Positions 24,914 to 35,165 are shown, counted from the stretch's first letter. The stretch: DNA of 64,000 nt from IMCC45349 sp047219225 (GCF_047219225.1 NZ_CP178208.1:3162001-3226000), one strand, 5' to 3'. Made by a program: numbers and translations. Notes: generated by a model from the letters alone, not told the origin.

Positions 24914-27880
24914 TTATTGTTTAATTTCTTGAGACTTTTCGTAGTTAAATAAGTAGTCAATATCCATTTCTTGAACTTCACCTAATTTTTGTAAAGATTC
25001 AAAATCAATATCATCTTTATTTCCAATAACCATCACATTATAGTTTTCACCTTTAATGTTTTCGTTAAAGAAACCTCTTAAATCTTCAATACTCATATCT
25101 TTAATGGTATTATACATTTCTTCTCTATGATCATTTGTAATACCTCTTTTTTGTAGTCCTTCGTATGTCCAGAAAATATTTGACTTGGTAATACGTTGCG
25201 CTGCAATCTTCTTTAATGTAGCTTCTTTTGCTGCATTAAATTGCTCTTCTGCTTCTGGCATATTTGTCATAAGCTCCATCATAGCATCAACAGCTTGAGG
25301 CATTTTGTTTGCTTGTGTCCCCATGTACGCCATCACATAATTAGAATCGTCCTTTTTACTTGCATTACTATAACTAGCAAAAGCTGAATATGCTAACGAT
25401 TTAGATTCTCTAATCTCTTGGAATACAATAGATGATAAACCACTACCAAAATAAGTATTAAATAAAGTTGAAGCTGCCATGTTCTCTGCTTTAAAAGGCT
25501 CACCTTTTGCTAAGAATAACATTTCTGATTGTACCATATCATAGTCTACAAAATATACATTTCCTCCTGTTTCTTTTTCAGTATACACAGTCGCTTCAGG
25601 ATACTCTTTTAAATCAGCAGGAACAATATGATGTGTATTTAAAGCAGCTACAGCAGCATCTACATCTTTACCATAATAAAATACACGTTGATTAAAGTTT
25701 TTCATCTCTTTTACTTTATCAACTAAATCCTGTGGGTTAAATGCATTTAACTCGCTAACTTTAAAAATATCTCTTAATCTAGAATTCTCACCATATTTTC
25801 CATAGTTCATTAATCCATTAAAAAGAATACTTCCTTTTTGTGTTTTATTATCCTGTCTTCCTTTTGCAATAGATTGTACGTATTTATTATAAGCTTCTTG
25901 GTCTGGAACTGCATTTGTCCATAAGTGTTCTAATAACTCTAAACCTTTTGGTAAGTTTTCCTTTAAACCATTAAGTCCTACATATGTTTTCTCTGATCCA
26001 GTATTCACATAATACTTAATACCCAACTTATAGAATTCTTTCTTTAATTCTTCAGCTGAATATTTATCTGTACCAACATATTCCATATAACCAACAGCTA
26101 ATCCTAATTTTTTATCATTATCACTACCCATGTCAAAAATGATATTCATATCGAATAAATCATTTAACTCATTATTGATATATGATACTTCAATACCATT
26201 ATTGGTAGCTGTCTTTTTTATAGCATCTTGATAATCAACAAATTTTGGTTGCAATGGTTGTGCTTCAATATTACTAAAGTTTGTTAAATACTCAGAACTC
26301 TTATCTCTATTAAGGTTTACTGGAGTAATTCCTGGGTTTTCAACCTTAACTATTGAATTATCTTCACCTTTACGCTTGTAGGTTACTACATAGTTGTCTT
26401 TATAAAAAGTATTAGCAAAATCAACTAATTCTTGTTTTGTAATTGATTTTAACTCATCTAAAAACTTAACCTTTTGCTCCCAATTTTCATGATGAATAAA
26501 CGCATTATAATAAATAGACGCTAATGCAGTACTATTTTCGTATTGTTGTGTTTGACTTAGTTTTAAATCGTTAACAACAGCTTCAATCATCCAATCTTCA
26601 AACTCACCCTTTTTTAATTTTTCAACTTGCTCTAATAATAAGTCTTTAACTTCATCAAGTGATTGTCCAGCTTTTGGTGCACCTGTAAACGTATGGTATC
26701 CATAATCGTTTAAAAATGTAGGAGAACATCCAGCATATTGAACTACTTGTTTTTGATTAAGATTTAAATCAATTAATCCTGCGTTACCATTTGCTAAAAT
26801 CATATCAGCAAGTGTTACCATTTTTTCTTGTTTTGTACCGATAGCTTCAGTTCTAAAAGCTACAGAAACACTTTCTGATGTTGGTCCAAATACTTCTTTG
26901 ATAATAGGAGAAGTTATTGGTTCTTCTTTTGGCAACGTTGGATGTGTTACTTCTTTCTTTTCTAATTTACCAAAAGTATTATTTACTTTTTCTATTGTTT
27001 CTTCAAATTCAAAATCACCAACTAACACCATAGCCATGTTATTTGGCACATAATATTTATCAAAATAATTATGGATATCTACCATTGAAGGATTCTTTAA
27101 GTGCTCTCCTATACCAATAGTACTTTGTTGTCCATATGGATGATTAGGAAATAAACCATCTAACATAGCAGCATATTGCTTTCTCCAGTCGTTATCTTGA
27201 CCTCTATTAAACTCTTCAAAAACAGCCTCTAATTCTGTATGAAATAACCTTAAAACTAATTGGCTAAAACGCTCACTTTCTAAGCTTAACCATTTATCTA
27301 ACTCATTAGCTGGTATTTTATTTTTATAAACTGTTTCTTCAAACCAAGTATGTGCATTAGTTCCAGTAGCTCCTAAAGAGCTTACCATTTTATCGTACTC
27401 ATTAGCTACACAGTGGTTAGAAGCCTCTAAAGACACTTCATCAATTTGCTTGTAAAGTTCAAGCTTTTTCGCTGGGTCTTTTTCAGCTCTATGTGCTTCA
27501 TATAAATCTGAAATTTGCTTTAAATAGCCTTTTTCTTTTTCCCAATCTAAAGAGCTTATTTCATCAGTTCCTTTAAAAACCATATGCTCTAAATAATGTG
27601 CTAAACCTGTAGATTCCTTTGGATCGTAGTTTGAACCAGCTCTAACAGCAATATAGGTTTGAATTTTAGGCTCATCACTATTTTGGCTTAAATACACCTT
27701 TAGGCCATTATCTAAAGTATATAAGCGTAATCCTGTTGGATCGTTAGTAACGGTTTCGTAATTAAATCCTTTAGCATCTGTACTTGCAATGGTTTTAATT
27801 TCAGACTTGTTTTCCTTTTTACAGCTAATTACTAAACTAGCCATAAATAGAAACAACACAGTTAATTTTAAATGTTTCAT
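24914..27880 (-). CDS. M16 family zinc metallopeptidase, lipoprotein
   Basis: A 988-residue pitrilysin-type protease. A lipoprotein signal ends at C20 (LVISC, followed by KKENK). The inverted zinc motif HYLEH (H95, E98, H99) lies in the N-terminal active domain, with a downstream ELEAVFEEFNR segment supplying the distal Glu. Further M16 domains fill the rest, including an R/Y-type region near residue 800 (FNTYFGSGLSSIVFQEIRESKSLAYSAFA). Both halves sit in one chain, as in large Bacteroidota M16 enzymes. It probably degrades peptides at the cell envelope. Monocistronic, with its own terminator. Confidence 0.9.
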   Translation of the reverse strand: MKHLKLTVLFLFMASLVISCKKENKSEIKTIASTDAKGFNYETVTNDPTGLRLYTLDNGLKVYLSQNSDEPKIQTYIAVRAGSNYDPKESTGLAHYLEHMVFKGTDEISSLDWEKEKGYLKQISDLYEAHRAEKDPAKKLELYKQIDEVSLEASNHCVANEYDKMVSSLGATGTNAHTWFEETVYKNKIPANELDKWLSLESERFSQLVLRLFHTELEAVFEEFNRGQDNDWRKQYAAMLDGLFPNHPYGQQSTIGIGEHLKNPSMVDIHNYFDKYYVPNNMAMVLVGDFEFEETIEKVNNTFGKLEKKEVTHPTLPKEEPITSPIIKEVFGPTSESVSVAFRTEAIGTKQEKMVTLADMILANGNAGLIDLNLNQKQVVQYAGCSPTFLNDYGYHTFTGAPKAGQSLDEVKDLLLEQVEKLKKGEFEDWMIEAVVNDLKLSQTQQYENSTALASIYYNAFIHHENWEQKVKFLDELKSITKQELVDFANTFYKDNYVVTYKRKGEDNSIVKVENPGITPVNLNRDKSSEYLTNFSNIEAQPLQPKFVDYQDAIKKTATNNGIEVSYINNELNDLFDMNIIFDMGSDNDKKLGLAVGYMEYVGTDKYSAEELKKEFYKLGIKYYVNTGSEKTYVGLNGLKENLPKGLELLEHLWTNAVPDQEAYNKYVQSIAKGRQDNKTQKGSILFNGLMNYGKYGENSRLRDIFKVSELNAFNPQDLVDKVKEMKNFNQRVFYYGKDVDAAVAALNTHHIVPADLKEYPEATVYTEKETGGNVYFVDYDMVQSEMLFLAKGEPFKAENMAASTLFNTYFGSGLSSIVFQEIRESKSLAYSAFASYSNASKKDDSNYVMAYMGTQANKMPQAVDAMMELMTNMPEAEEQFNAAKEATLKKIAAQRITKSNIFWTYEGLQKRGITNDHREEMYNTIKDMSIEDLRGFFNENIKGENYNVMVIGNKDDIDFESLQKLGEVQEMDIDYLFNYEKSQEIKQ

Positions 27881-27915
27881 CTTTTGATAAATGTATAAAT
27901 GTTGATTAATAAAAA

Positions 27916-27948
27916 AAGTTCGCTAGCTAATATATTGCTAACGAACTT
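27916..27948 (-). terminator. Intrinsic terminator of sucD
   Basis: A 12-bp stem with one mismatch (AAGTTCGCTAGC with GCTAACGAACTT on the plus strand) and nine-base loop, followed on the minus strand by a T-rich run. It lies 36 bases after the sucD stop. Confidence 0.75.
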
Positions 27949-27984
27949 ATAACGAATATTTTTTTGTAATATTTTAACAAAAAA

Positions 27985-28857
27985 CTAGCCTAAAACTTCA
28001 GCTACTTTTTTACCAATTTCAGCAGGAGAATCCACAACATGAATTCCACACTCTTTCATAATTCTTTTCTTTGCTTGAGCAGTATCATCACTACCACCTA
28101 CAATAGCACCAGCGTGTCCCATTGTACGTCCAGCAGGAGCAGTTTCACCAGCAATAAAACCAACAACAGGTTTATTACTTCCACTCTCCTTGTACCATTT
28201 TGCAGCATCAGCTTCTAATTGTCCTCCAATTTCACCAATCATTACTACACACTCAGTTTCTGAATCATTAATAAGTAACTCAACAGCTTCTTTTGTAGTA
28301 GTTCCAATAATTGGATCTCCACCAATACCAATTGCAGTAGTAATACCTAATCCTTGTTTTACAACTTGGTCTGCAGCTTCATAAGTTAATGTTCCTGATT
28401 TAGAAACAATACCTACATTTCCTTTTTTAAATACAAAACCAGGCATGATTCCTACTTTAGCTTCTCCTGGAGTAATAACTCCTGGACAATTTGGTCCAAC
28501 TAAACGACAATCTTTTCCTTTAATATAATCAGCAGCTTTAATCATATCTGCAACAGGAATTCCCTCAGTAATTGTAATAATTACTTTAATACCTGCATCA
28601 GCAGCTTCCATAATAGCATCAGCAGCAAATGCTGGTGGTACAAAAATTATTGTAGTATCTGCTCCAACTTGTTTTACAGCTTCATCAACAGTATTAAATA
28701 CTGGTTTATCTAAATGAGTTTGACCTCCTTTACCTGGAGTAACACCACCCACTACATTAGTACCATATTCAATCATTTGAGAGGCGTGAAAAGTACCTTC
28801 ACTTCCTGTAAATCCTTGAACTATTATTTTTGAATCTTTATTAACTAAAACGCTCAT
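27985..28857 (-). CDS. sucD: Succinyl-CoA ligase, alpha subunit
   Basis: A 290-residue alpha subunit of the TCA-cycle enzyme that makes ATP or GTP from succinyl-CoA. The CoA-binding Rossmann domain starts VNKDSKIIVQGFTGSEGTFH. The phosphorylated histidine is H248 in MGHAGAIVGG. The beta subunit gene sucC is not in the window; separation of sucC and sucD is common in Bacteroidota. It lies at the end of the lipid A gene cluster but has its own candidate promoter and a terminator. Confidence 0.95.
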   Translation of the reverse strand: MSVLVNKDSKIIVQGFTGSEGTFHASQMIEYGTNVVGGVTPGKGGQTHLDKPVFNTVDEAVKQVGADTTIIFVPPAFAADAIMEAADAGIKVIITITEGIPVADMIKAADYIKGKDCRLVGPNCPGVITPGEAKVGIMPGFVFKKGNVGIVSKSGTLTYEAADQVVKQGLGITTAIGIGGDPIIGTTTKEAVELLINDSETECVVMIGEIGGQLEADAAKWYKESGSNKPVVGFIAGETAPAGRTMGHAGAIVGGSDDTAQAKKRIMKECGIHVVDSPAEIGKKVAEVLG

Positions 28858-28894
28858 TTTTGAATGTGTTTTTATTTTATTTTTTTGAACTCAA

Positions 28895-28902
28895 CAAAAG
28901 TA
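28895..28902 (-). promoter_or_regulatory. Candidate -7 box (TACTTTTG) for sucD
   Basis: Exact TAnnTTTG match on the minus strand, 38 bases before the sucD ATG, within the 114-base gap after lpxD2. No convincing -33 element. Confidence 0.35.
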
Positions 28903-28971
28903 ATTTTTTAGTGATTAATTATGAAGAGTTTTTGATACATTTTTATATTATTTTTTTGTAACGAAAAGATA

Positions 28972-29910
28972 TTAAGACTTTTCTTTTAGCTTCTCTAAAA
29001 TTTCTGGAATTTTTCGAATTGAAGCAATCTCTTTATACTTAGTTCTAAAGTCATCTGCAGGAATTCCAAAATAATGCTTCCCGCCTTCTAAAGACTTACT
29101 TACACCAGCTTTAGCTGATAATACAGCTTTTTCTCCAATTGTTACTCCACTGGTAATTCCTACTTGTCCCCAAATAGTAACTTCATCTTCAATTATAGTG
29201 CAACCTGCAATTCCTACTTGAGAAGCGATTAAACATTTCTTCCCAATAACGGTATCATGTCCAATTTGAACTTGGTTATCTATTTTAGCACCTTCTTTTA
29301 CCGTAGTATCAGCAGTAACACCTCTATCAATTGTGCAACTAGCACCAATATCTACATTATCTTCAATGACAACTCTTCCTCCAGAAAGTAAGCGATCAAA
29401 TCCTTCTGGGCGCTTTTTGTAATAAAATGCATTTGCACCTAAAACTGTTCCTGAGTGAATGGTTACATTATCTCCAATGATAGCATCGTCATATATGCTA
29501 ACATTAGCATGAATAACACAATTCTTACCTATTACCACATTATTACCAATAAAAGCAGTAGGTTGAATAATTGTATTCGCTCCAATTGTTGCGCTTTCAG
29601 CAACATTTGAAGTTGCTGGAATAAATGGTTTGAAATGATTTGTTAATTTATTGAAATCTCTAAAAGGATCATCAGATATTAAAAGTGCTTTTCCTTCTGG
29701 ACATTCTACTTCTTTGTTTATTAAGACAATTGTAGCTGCTGAATTTAAAGCTTTATCGTAATACTTTGGGTGGTCCACAAATACTATATCTCCTGGTGCC
29801 ACAACATGAATTTCATTCATACCAAGCACAGGGAAATTAGCATCACCAACAAATTTACAATCAATAATAGTTGCTATTTGTTGTAATGTATGACTTTGAG
29901 GAAATTTCAT
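28972..29910 (-). CDS. LpxD-like UDP-3-O-acylglucosamine N-acyltransferase (second copy)
   Basis: A 312-residue left-handed beta-helix acyltransferase. An N-terminal LpxD-type uridine-binding domain (IATIIDCKFVGDANFPVLGMNEI) precedes hexapeptide repeats from about residue 100 (IGANTIIQPTAFIGNNVVIGKNCVIHANV). The catalytic-type histidine region is QIGHDTVIG. It is clearly related to, but divergent from, LpxD at 32765-33793. A second lpxD-like gene beside efp is common in Bacteroidota; whether it makes lipid A or acylates another sugar is not known from sequence. It is six bases after efp. Confidence 0.85.
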   Translation of the reverse strand: MKFPQSHTLQQIATIIDCKFVGDANFPVLGMNEIHVVAPGDIVFVDHPKYYDKALNSAATIVLINKEVECPEGKALLISDDPFRDFNKLTNHFKPFIPATSNVAESATIGANTIIQPTAFIGNNVVIGKNCVIHANVSIYDDAIIGDNVTIHSGTVLGANAFYYKKRPEGFDRLLSGGRVVIEDNVDIGASCTIDRGVTADTTVKEGAKIDNQVQIGHDTVIGKKCLIASQVGIAGCTIIEDEVTIWGQVGITSGVTIGEKAVLSAKAGVSKSLEGGKHYFGIPADDFRTKYKEIASIRKIPEILEKLKEKS

Positions 29911-29916
29911 TTCTAC

Positions 29917-30483
29917 TTATTCTTTGATACGCTCTTTGTATGTACCCTTTTCTGTTTCTACCTTAATTTTGTCACCTTCATTAATAAATAAAGGCACCAT
30001 TACAGTAGCTCCTGTTTCTACAGTAGCAGGTTTTGTAGCATTTGTTGCAGTATTTCCTTTTACTCCTGGCTCAGTAGCAGTTACTTCCAAAATAACACTA
30101 GCAGGCATATCTACAGAAAGAGGTAAACCATCTTCCGAATTGATAATTACAGTTACTACCTCTCCTTCTTTTAATAATCCAGGATTGTCAATAGTACTCA
30201 CATTTAATGTGATTTGGTTATAATCTTCAACATTCATAAAATGATACATATCACCTTCAGGATATAAATATTGGAATTTATGAGTTTCTACTCTTACATC
30301 ATCAATCTTATGTCCTGCTGAAAATGTATTATCGATTACTTTTCCTGTAGTTACACTTTTAAGCTTTGTACGCACAAAAGCAGGTCCTTTTCCTGGTTTT
30401 ACATGTAAAAACTCAATAATTTTATATATATCGTGATTATATTTAATACATAATCCGTTTCTAATATCTGAAGTATTTGCCAT
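29917..30483 (-). CDS. efp: Elongation factor P
   Basis: A 188-residue, three-domain tRNA-shaped factor that relieves ribosome stalling at proline stretches. The modifiable tip residue is K32 in the loop HVKPGKGPAF, so this is a lysine-type EF-P. KOW-like domain I is followed by OB domains II and III. Nothing in the window encodes EpmA or EpmB. It is nine bases after lpxA. Confidence 0.96.
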   Translation of the reverse strand: MANTSDIRNGLCIKYNHDIYKIIEFLHVKPGKGPAFVRTKLKSVTTGKVIDNTFSAGHKIDDVRVETHKFQYLYPEGDMYHFMNVEDYNQITLNVSTIDNPGLLKEGEVVTVIINSEDGLPLSVDMPASVILEVTATEPGVKGNTATNATKPATVETGATVMVPLFINEGDKIKVETEKGTYKERIKE

Positions 30484-30492
30484 TATATTTTT

Positions 30493-31278
30493 TTAATTTG
30501 ATTTAAAGTATCCTTTCATAATTCCTCGATGAGAATTTCTAATAAATTGTAGTATCTCATCACGTTCTGGAGTCGCCTCCATTTCTGCCTCAATTATTGC
30601 AGCAGCTTGTGTATTATTATAGTTCTTTTGATATAGAATTCTATATATATTTTGAACTTCTCTAATCTTGTCGGTTGAAAACCCTCTACGTCTTAATCCA
30701 ACAGAATTAATTCCTACATAAGATAAAGGTTCACGTGCAGCTTTAACATAAGGAGGTACATCTTTTCTAACCAATGATCCTCCAGTTACAAAAGCATGAT
30801 TACCTACAGAAGCAAATTGATGAACCGCAACCATACCTGCAAGCACTACATTATCTCCAATAGTAACATGACCAGCTAAAGTTGTGTTATTAGAAAATAT
30901 ACAACTATCACCTACAATACAATCATGAGCTATGTGGCTATATGCCATTATTAAACAGTTATTACCAACAACAGTTTTCATTTTGTCTGTTGTACCTCTA
31001 TTAATAGTTACACACTCTCTAATGGTAACATTATCACCAATTTCTACAGTAGTGTCTTCATCATTATATTTTAAATCTTGAGGTATTGCAGAAATTACTG
31101 CTCCAGAAAAAATATTACAATTCTTTCCAATTCTAGCACCTTCCATGATGGTTACATTAGATCCAATCCAAGTACCTTCACCAATCACTACATTATTATG
31201 TATTGTTGTAAAAGGTTCTATAACAACATTTTTTGCAATTTTAGCCCCTGGATGAACGTAAGCAAGTGGTTGATTCAT
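30493..31278 (-). CDS. lpxA: UDP-N-acetylglucosamine acyltransferase
   Basis: A 261-residue enzyme for the first step of lipid A synthesis, transferring a 3-hydroxyacyl chain from ACP to UDP-GlcNAc. Hexapeptide repeats run through residues 1-190, with the catalytic-type His in YSHIAHDCIVGD near residue 124, and the helical C-terminal domain follows. ATG 31278 was chosen as start because MNQPLAYVHPGAKI is where the family begins and it gives the standard length; an upstream start at 31323 would add a 15-residue extension foreign to LpxA. Confidence 0.95.
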   Translation of the reverse strand: MNQPLAYVHPGAKIAKNVVIEPFTTIHNNVVIGEGTWIGSNVTIMEGARIGKNCNIFSGAVISAIPQDLKYNDEDTTVEIGDNVTIRECVTINRGTTDKMKTVVGNNCLIMAYSHIAHDCIVGDSCIFSNNTTLAGHVTIGDNVVLAGMVAVHQFASVGNHAFVTGGSLVRKDVPPYVKAAREPLSYVGINSVGLRRRGFSTDKIREVQNIYRILYQKNYNNTQAAAIIEAEMEATPERDEILQFIRNSHRGIMKGYFKSN

Positions 31279-31371
31279 TTTTGTTATTTTAATTTTAATA
31301 AATATGTAAAAATGTGTTCGCAATTTGATAACAAAATATACATTTTGCTTTCGAAATTGCTCGGTACATAT

Positions 31372-32772
31372 TTACTTAACTTTTGTTATTTGAGCCATTA
31401 ATTCAGCTTCAGCACAAAGTTTTCCATTTGCATAAGCATAACCTTGCATATGACAAATTCCTCTTCTAATTGGAGTGATTAATGAACATTTAAAAATTAG
31501 TGTATCACCAGGAACTACTTTTTGCTTAAACTTAACATTATCCATTTTCATAAAGAAAGTCAAGTAATTTTCTGGATCTGGAACTGTACTTAAAACTAAA
31601 ATCCCTCCTGTTTGTGCCATTGCTTCAACAATTAAAACTCCTGGCATTACTGGAGCGCCTGGAAAGTGTCCTGCAAAAAAGGACTCATTCATAGTTACAT
31701 TCTTTGTTCCTATTACATGAGATTTAGATAGCTCAAACACTTTATCTAAAAGTAAAAACGGTTGTCTATGTGGCAACATATTCATGATATCGTTAACATC
31801 CATTAAAGGTGTTTGATTCAAGTCTATTTGCGGTACATTATTTCGTTTTTCGATTTTAATAATTTTAGACATTTTTTTAGCAAATTGAGTATTTACAAAA
31901 TGTCCAGGTTTATTAGCTATTACTTTTCCTCTAATACGAGTACCTATTAATGCTAAGTCTCCAATAACATCAAGTAACTTATGTCTAGCTGCTTCATTTG
32001 GATGATGCAATGTTAAGTTATCTAAAATGCCATTTGGCTTTACAGCTATATTATCTTTTTTGAAAGCATCCTTTAAACGCTCCATTGTTTCTGGCGATAA
32101 TTCTTTATCAACATAAACAATAGCATTATTTAAATCGCCTCCTTTAATAAGACCATGCTCTAACAACATTTCAATTTCATGTAAGAAACTAAATGTTCTT
32201 GAGTCTGCAATTTCATTTTTAAAATCAGAAAGTCGCTGTAGTGTCGCATTTTGTGTACCCAAAACTTTAGTGCCGAAATCTACCATTGTTGTTACTTGGT
32301 ATTCATCGGCTGGAATAATTGTTATTTCACTTCCTGATTCTTCATCAACATATGAAATAACTTCTTTAACAACATATTCTTCTCTTTTAGCATCTAATTC
32401 TACAATTCCTGCCTCTTCTAAAGCTTCAATAAAAAACTTAGAAGAACCATCCATAATTGGAGGCTCTGAAGCATCTAATTCAATAGTTACATTATCAATT
32501 TCTAATCCAACTAAAGCAGCAAGAACATGCTCACAAGTTTGAATTGTAACACCGTTTTTCTCTAAACAAGTACCTCGTTGTGTACTAGTTACAAAATTTG
32601 CATCAGCTTTCATTACTGGAGCTCCTTCAAGATCAACTCTTTTAAAGGTATAACCATTATTAGCTTCTGCTGGCGTAAAAGTTAATGTTACTTCTTTTCC
32701 TGTATGAAGCCCTACACCTTTAAGTGAAACTTCTTTAGTAATTGTAGTTTGTTTAAATTCAGTACTAATCAT
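31372..32772 (-). CDS. lpxC/fabZ: LpxC-FabZ bifunctional protein
   Basis: A 466-residue fusion. Residues 1-305 are the zinc deacetylase LpxC, the committed step of lipid A synthesis (GVGLHTGKEVTLTF, CEHVLAAL, HKLLDVIGDLALIG). Residues about 315-466 are FabZ, the 3-hydroxyacyl-ACP dehydratase (LPHRQPFLLLDKV, GHFPGAPVMPGVLIVEAMAQTGG with the catalytic His and Glu). The fusion is characteristic of Bacteroidota and couples lipid A and fatty acid synthesis. It overlaps the end of lpxD by eight bases. Confidence 0.96.
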   Translation of the reverse strand: MISTEFKQTTITKEVSLKGVGLHTGKEVTLTFTPAEANNGYTFKRVDLEGAPVMKADANFVTSTQRGTCLEKNGVTIQTCEHVLAALVGLEIDNVTIELDASEPPIMDGSSKFFIEALEEAGIVELDAKREEYVVKEVISYVDEESGSEITIIPADEYQVTTMVDFGTKVLGTQNATLQRLSDFKNEIADSRTFSFLHEIEMLLEHGLIKGGDLNNAIVYVDKELSPETMERLKDAFKKDNIAVKPNGILDNLTLHHPNEAARHKLLDVIGDLALIGTRIRGKVIANKPGHFVNTQFAKKMSKIIKIEKRNNVPQIDLNQTPLMDVNDIMNMLPHRQPFLLLDKVFELSKSHVIGTKNVTMNESFFAGHFPGAPVMPGVLIVEAMAQTGGILVLSTVPDPENYLTFFMKMDNVKFKQKVVPGDTLIFKCSLITPIRRGICHMQGYAYANGKLCAEAELMAQITKVK

Positions 32773-33793
32773 CCTGATTAATTTTCTTTTCTAAATTGTT
32801 TATAGTTTTTACAATTTTTGGAAGATTTTTAAAATAAACATAAGATTTATTCCAATCTCCATAATTGAATGAAGGCGAACCTTGTAATACTTCGTTGTCT
32901 TTAATATTTCTACCTATTCCAGATTGCGCTTGTACTCTAACACCATTTCCTATTGTTAAATGACCAGCAATACCAACCTGTCCTCCTATTTGGCAATTTT
33001 CGCCAATTTTTGTTGAACCTGCAATTCCTGATTGTGCAGCAATTACTGTATTCTTTCCAATCTCAACATTATGAGCTACTTGAATTTGGTTATCAAGTTT
33101 CACTCCTCTTCTAATGACAGTAGATCCCAAAGTAGCTCTATCTATCGTAGTAGCAGCACCAATATCTACATAATCTTCTAAAATCACGTTTCCTGTTTGT
33201 GGAACTTTAGTATACTCTCCTTTTTCGTTTGGTGCAAACCCAAAACCATCTGCACCTATAATAGCGCCAGAGTTTATAACACAGTGATTACCAATAATAC
33301 ACTCTGAATATATTTTTGCTCCCGAAAACAATATTGTATTATCACCTATTGTAACATTATCACCTATATAAGAATTAGGATAAATTTTCACATTATCACC
33401 AATCTTAACATTATCACCTATATAAGTAAATGCTCCTAAATAAACATTTTCTCCATAACTAGCAGATTCTGAAACATAAACTGGTTGCTCAATACCAACC
33501 TTATTGTTTTTAACCTGGTTATAGTACTCTAATAATTTAGAAAATGATTTATAAGCATCTTCAACTTTGATTAAAGTAGTAGTGATATCATTTTCAGGTT
33601 CAAAATCTTTTCCTACAATTGTAATTGATGCTTTTGTACTATAGATATATGGTGTATACTTTGGATTAGCTAAAAAGGTTAACGATCCTTCAAAGCCTTC
33701 TTCTATTTTTGCAAGTTTAGATACTTCTACATCTGGATTTCCAACGATGTCGCCTTCTAAAATTCCTGCTATTTGATTTGCTGTAAATTTCAT
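32765..33793 (-). CDS. lpxD: UDP-3-O-(3-hydroxyacyl)glucosamine N-acyltransferase
   Basis: A 342-residue LpxD that adds the second acyl chain in lipid A synthesis. It has the N-terminal domain (IAGILEGDIVGNPDVEVSKLAKIEEGFEGSLTFLANPKY), then hexapeptide repeats (IGDNVKIGDNVKIYPNSYIGDNVTIG). The catalytic-type His is in VAHNVEIG. ATG 33793 was chosen over a TTG three codons earlier because KFTANQIAGIL is the family start. First lpx gene of the cluster, 25 bases after the HD gene. Confidence 0.95.
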   Translation of the reverse strand: MKFTANQIAGILEGDIVGNPDVEVSKLAKIEEGFEGSLTFLANPKYTPYIYSTKASITIVGKDFEPENDITTTLIKVEDAYKSFSKLLEYYNQVKNNKVGIEQPVYVSESASYGENVYLGAFTYIGDNVKIGDNVKIYPNSYIGDNVTIGDNTILFSGAKIYSECIIGNHCVINSGAIIGADGFGFAPNEKGEYTKVPQTGNVILEDYVDIGAATTIDRATLGSTVIRRGVKLDNQIQVAHNVEIGKNTVIAAQSGIAGSTKIGENCQIGGQVGIAGHLTIGNGVRVQAQSGIGRNIKDNEVLQGSPSFNYGDWNKSYVYFKNLPKIVKTINNLEKKINQDD

Positions 33794-33818
33794 TATCCGC
33801 AAAAGTATAAAAAATGTG

Positions 33819-35048
33819 TTAAAGTTTGTCTTTTGGATAACATATATAATACTTAGTTACAGGTTTTGAAAGCACTTTTAAATTTAAATGGTCTGAAGCC
33901 TTAACTATATCGGTTATTTTCCCGTTTTTATAAAGTATATTTATTCTTTCTTTTTTACGTTGATATGCTTGATTTGTAATTTCGCCATCAAACACAAAAT
34001 ATTGCGCTTCGTACTCTGAAACATTATACTTATCCTTTAATTCTTCTATTTTTTCTTTTAAACGCTCTTTCTTGTGTTTCTTATTTTTTATTTTGATTTT
34101 AAGCAACTCTCTTTCAACAATCATTTGGCAAAGGTTACTTAATACAAAATCGTCTGAGTGTTGCCAATCTTTTAAAGCCGAAATTATATCATAATCATCA
34201 AGACGTGAAAAAACATCTAAAACTTCTTTGGTAAATGTTGACTTATCTATATCATTATTTAAAAAATAGCTTAAAGCTTTACTGGCTGGCAACACAAATC
34301 CTTGCTTTGTTAGTTCTTTAGCTCTTTTTAAAACTCTAATAATTAATTGTTCAGCAACCAAACTTGTTTTATGCAAATAAACTTGCCAATACATTAAACG
34401 TCTAGCAGTTAAAAATTTTTCGACTGAATACACTCCCTTTTCCTCAACTACCAATTCATCATCAACTACATTAAGCATTGTTATTAAGCGCTCGCTGTTA
34501 ATGTTACCTTCTGCAACTCCAGTGTAAAAGCTATCTCTTTTTAAATAGTCTGCCCTATCCATATCGAGCTGACTTGATATAAGCTGATTAAAGAACTTTC
34601 TTCTATATTCACCTTTGAATATTTGAATTGCCAGCGTTAAAGTTCCGTTAAATTCTACATTTAATTGCTCCATAAAAAGCAACGAAATTTCCTCATGAGT
34701 TATTCCGTTAACAATACTATGTTCCATAGCATGACTAAATGGTCCATGACCAATATCATGAAGTAAAATAGCTATATAAAGTGCATTTTCTTCCTCTTCA
34801 GAAATTGTAACTCCCTTAAAACGAAGTATCCTAACAGCCTTCTGCATTAAATACATACAGCCTAATGCATGATGAAAACGTGTATGATGTGCTCCAGGAT
34901 AAACTAAATAAGATAATCCCATTTGGGTAATTCGTCTTAACCTTTGAAAGTATTTGTGCTCTATTAAGTCAAAAATTAAAGCATTAGGAATAGTAATAAA
35001 TCCGTAAATTGGGTCGTTAAATATTTTGAGTTTGTTTTTTGTATTCAA
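33819..35048 (-). CDS. HD-domain phosphohydrolase
   Basis: A 409-residue cytoplasmic protein of the HD superfamily. Metal ligands are visible: HTRFHHALG near residue 55, the HD pair H97-D98 in LLHDIGHGPFSHAMEH, and DMDRADYLKRD later. It resembles SAMHD1- or dGTPase-like bacterial hydrolases, but the substrate is unknown. A Lys-rich coiled region (KIKIKNKKHKKERLKEKIEELKDKYN) lies near residue 323. It is the upstream gene of the lpx run and is divergent from porX. Confidence 0.85.
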   Translation of the reverse strand: MNTKNKLKIFNDPIYGFITIPNALIFDLIEHKYFQRLRRITQMGLSYLVYPGAHHTRFHHALGCMYLMQKAVRILRFKGVTISEEEENALYIAILLHDIGHGPFSHAMEHSIVNGITHEEISLLFMEQLNVEFNGTLTLAIQIFKGEYRRKFFNQLISSQLDMDRADYLKRDSFYTGVAEGNINSERLITMLNVVDDELVVEEKGVYSVEKFLTARRLMYWQVYLHKTSLVAEQLIIRVLKRAKELTKQGFVLPASKALSYFLNNDIDKSTFTKEVLDVFSRLDDYDIISALKDWQHSDDFVLSNLCQMIVERELLKIKIKNKKHKKERLKEKIEELKDKYNVSEYEAQYFVFDGEITNQAYQRKKERINILYKNGKITDIVKASDHLNLKVLSKPVTKYYICYPKDKL

Positions 35049-35165
35049 ACTTATTTCAATTTTAAAAATTTATAATATCAGTTACTAGCTGATTTTAACT
35101 AAAATATAAAAAGTAAAAGTACTAAATACAATGGACTTTATACTTTTAAAGCAAATTAATACTAT

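Noticed and set aside
30493..31323. Longer lpxA frame starting at 31323
   Set aside because: The extension is unlike LpxA; ATG 31278 gives the standard length of 261 residues.
33330..33440. Short DNA repeats with ATTATCACC inside lpxD
   Set aside because: They encode the normal hexapeptide repeats of the beta-helix and need no other explanation.
35049..35165. Search for a porX promoter in the divergent gap
   Set aside because: Only degenerate matches such as TATACTTTTA were found, with no clear -33 partner.
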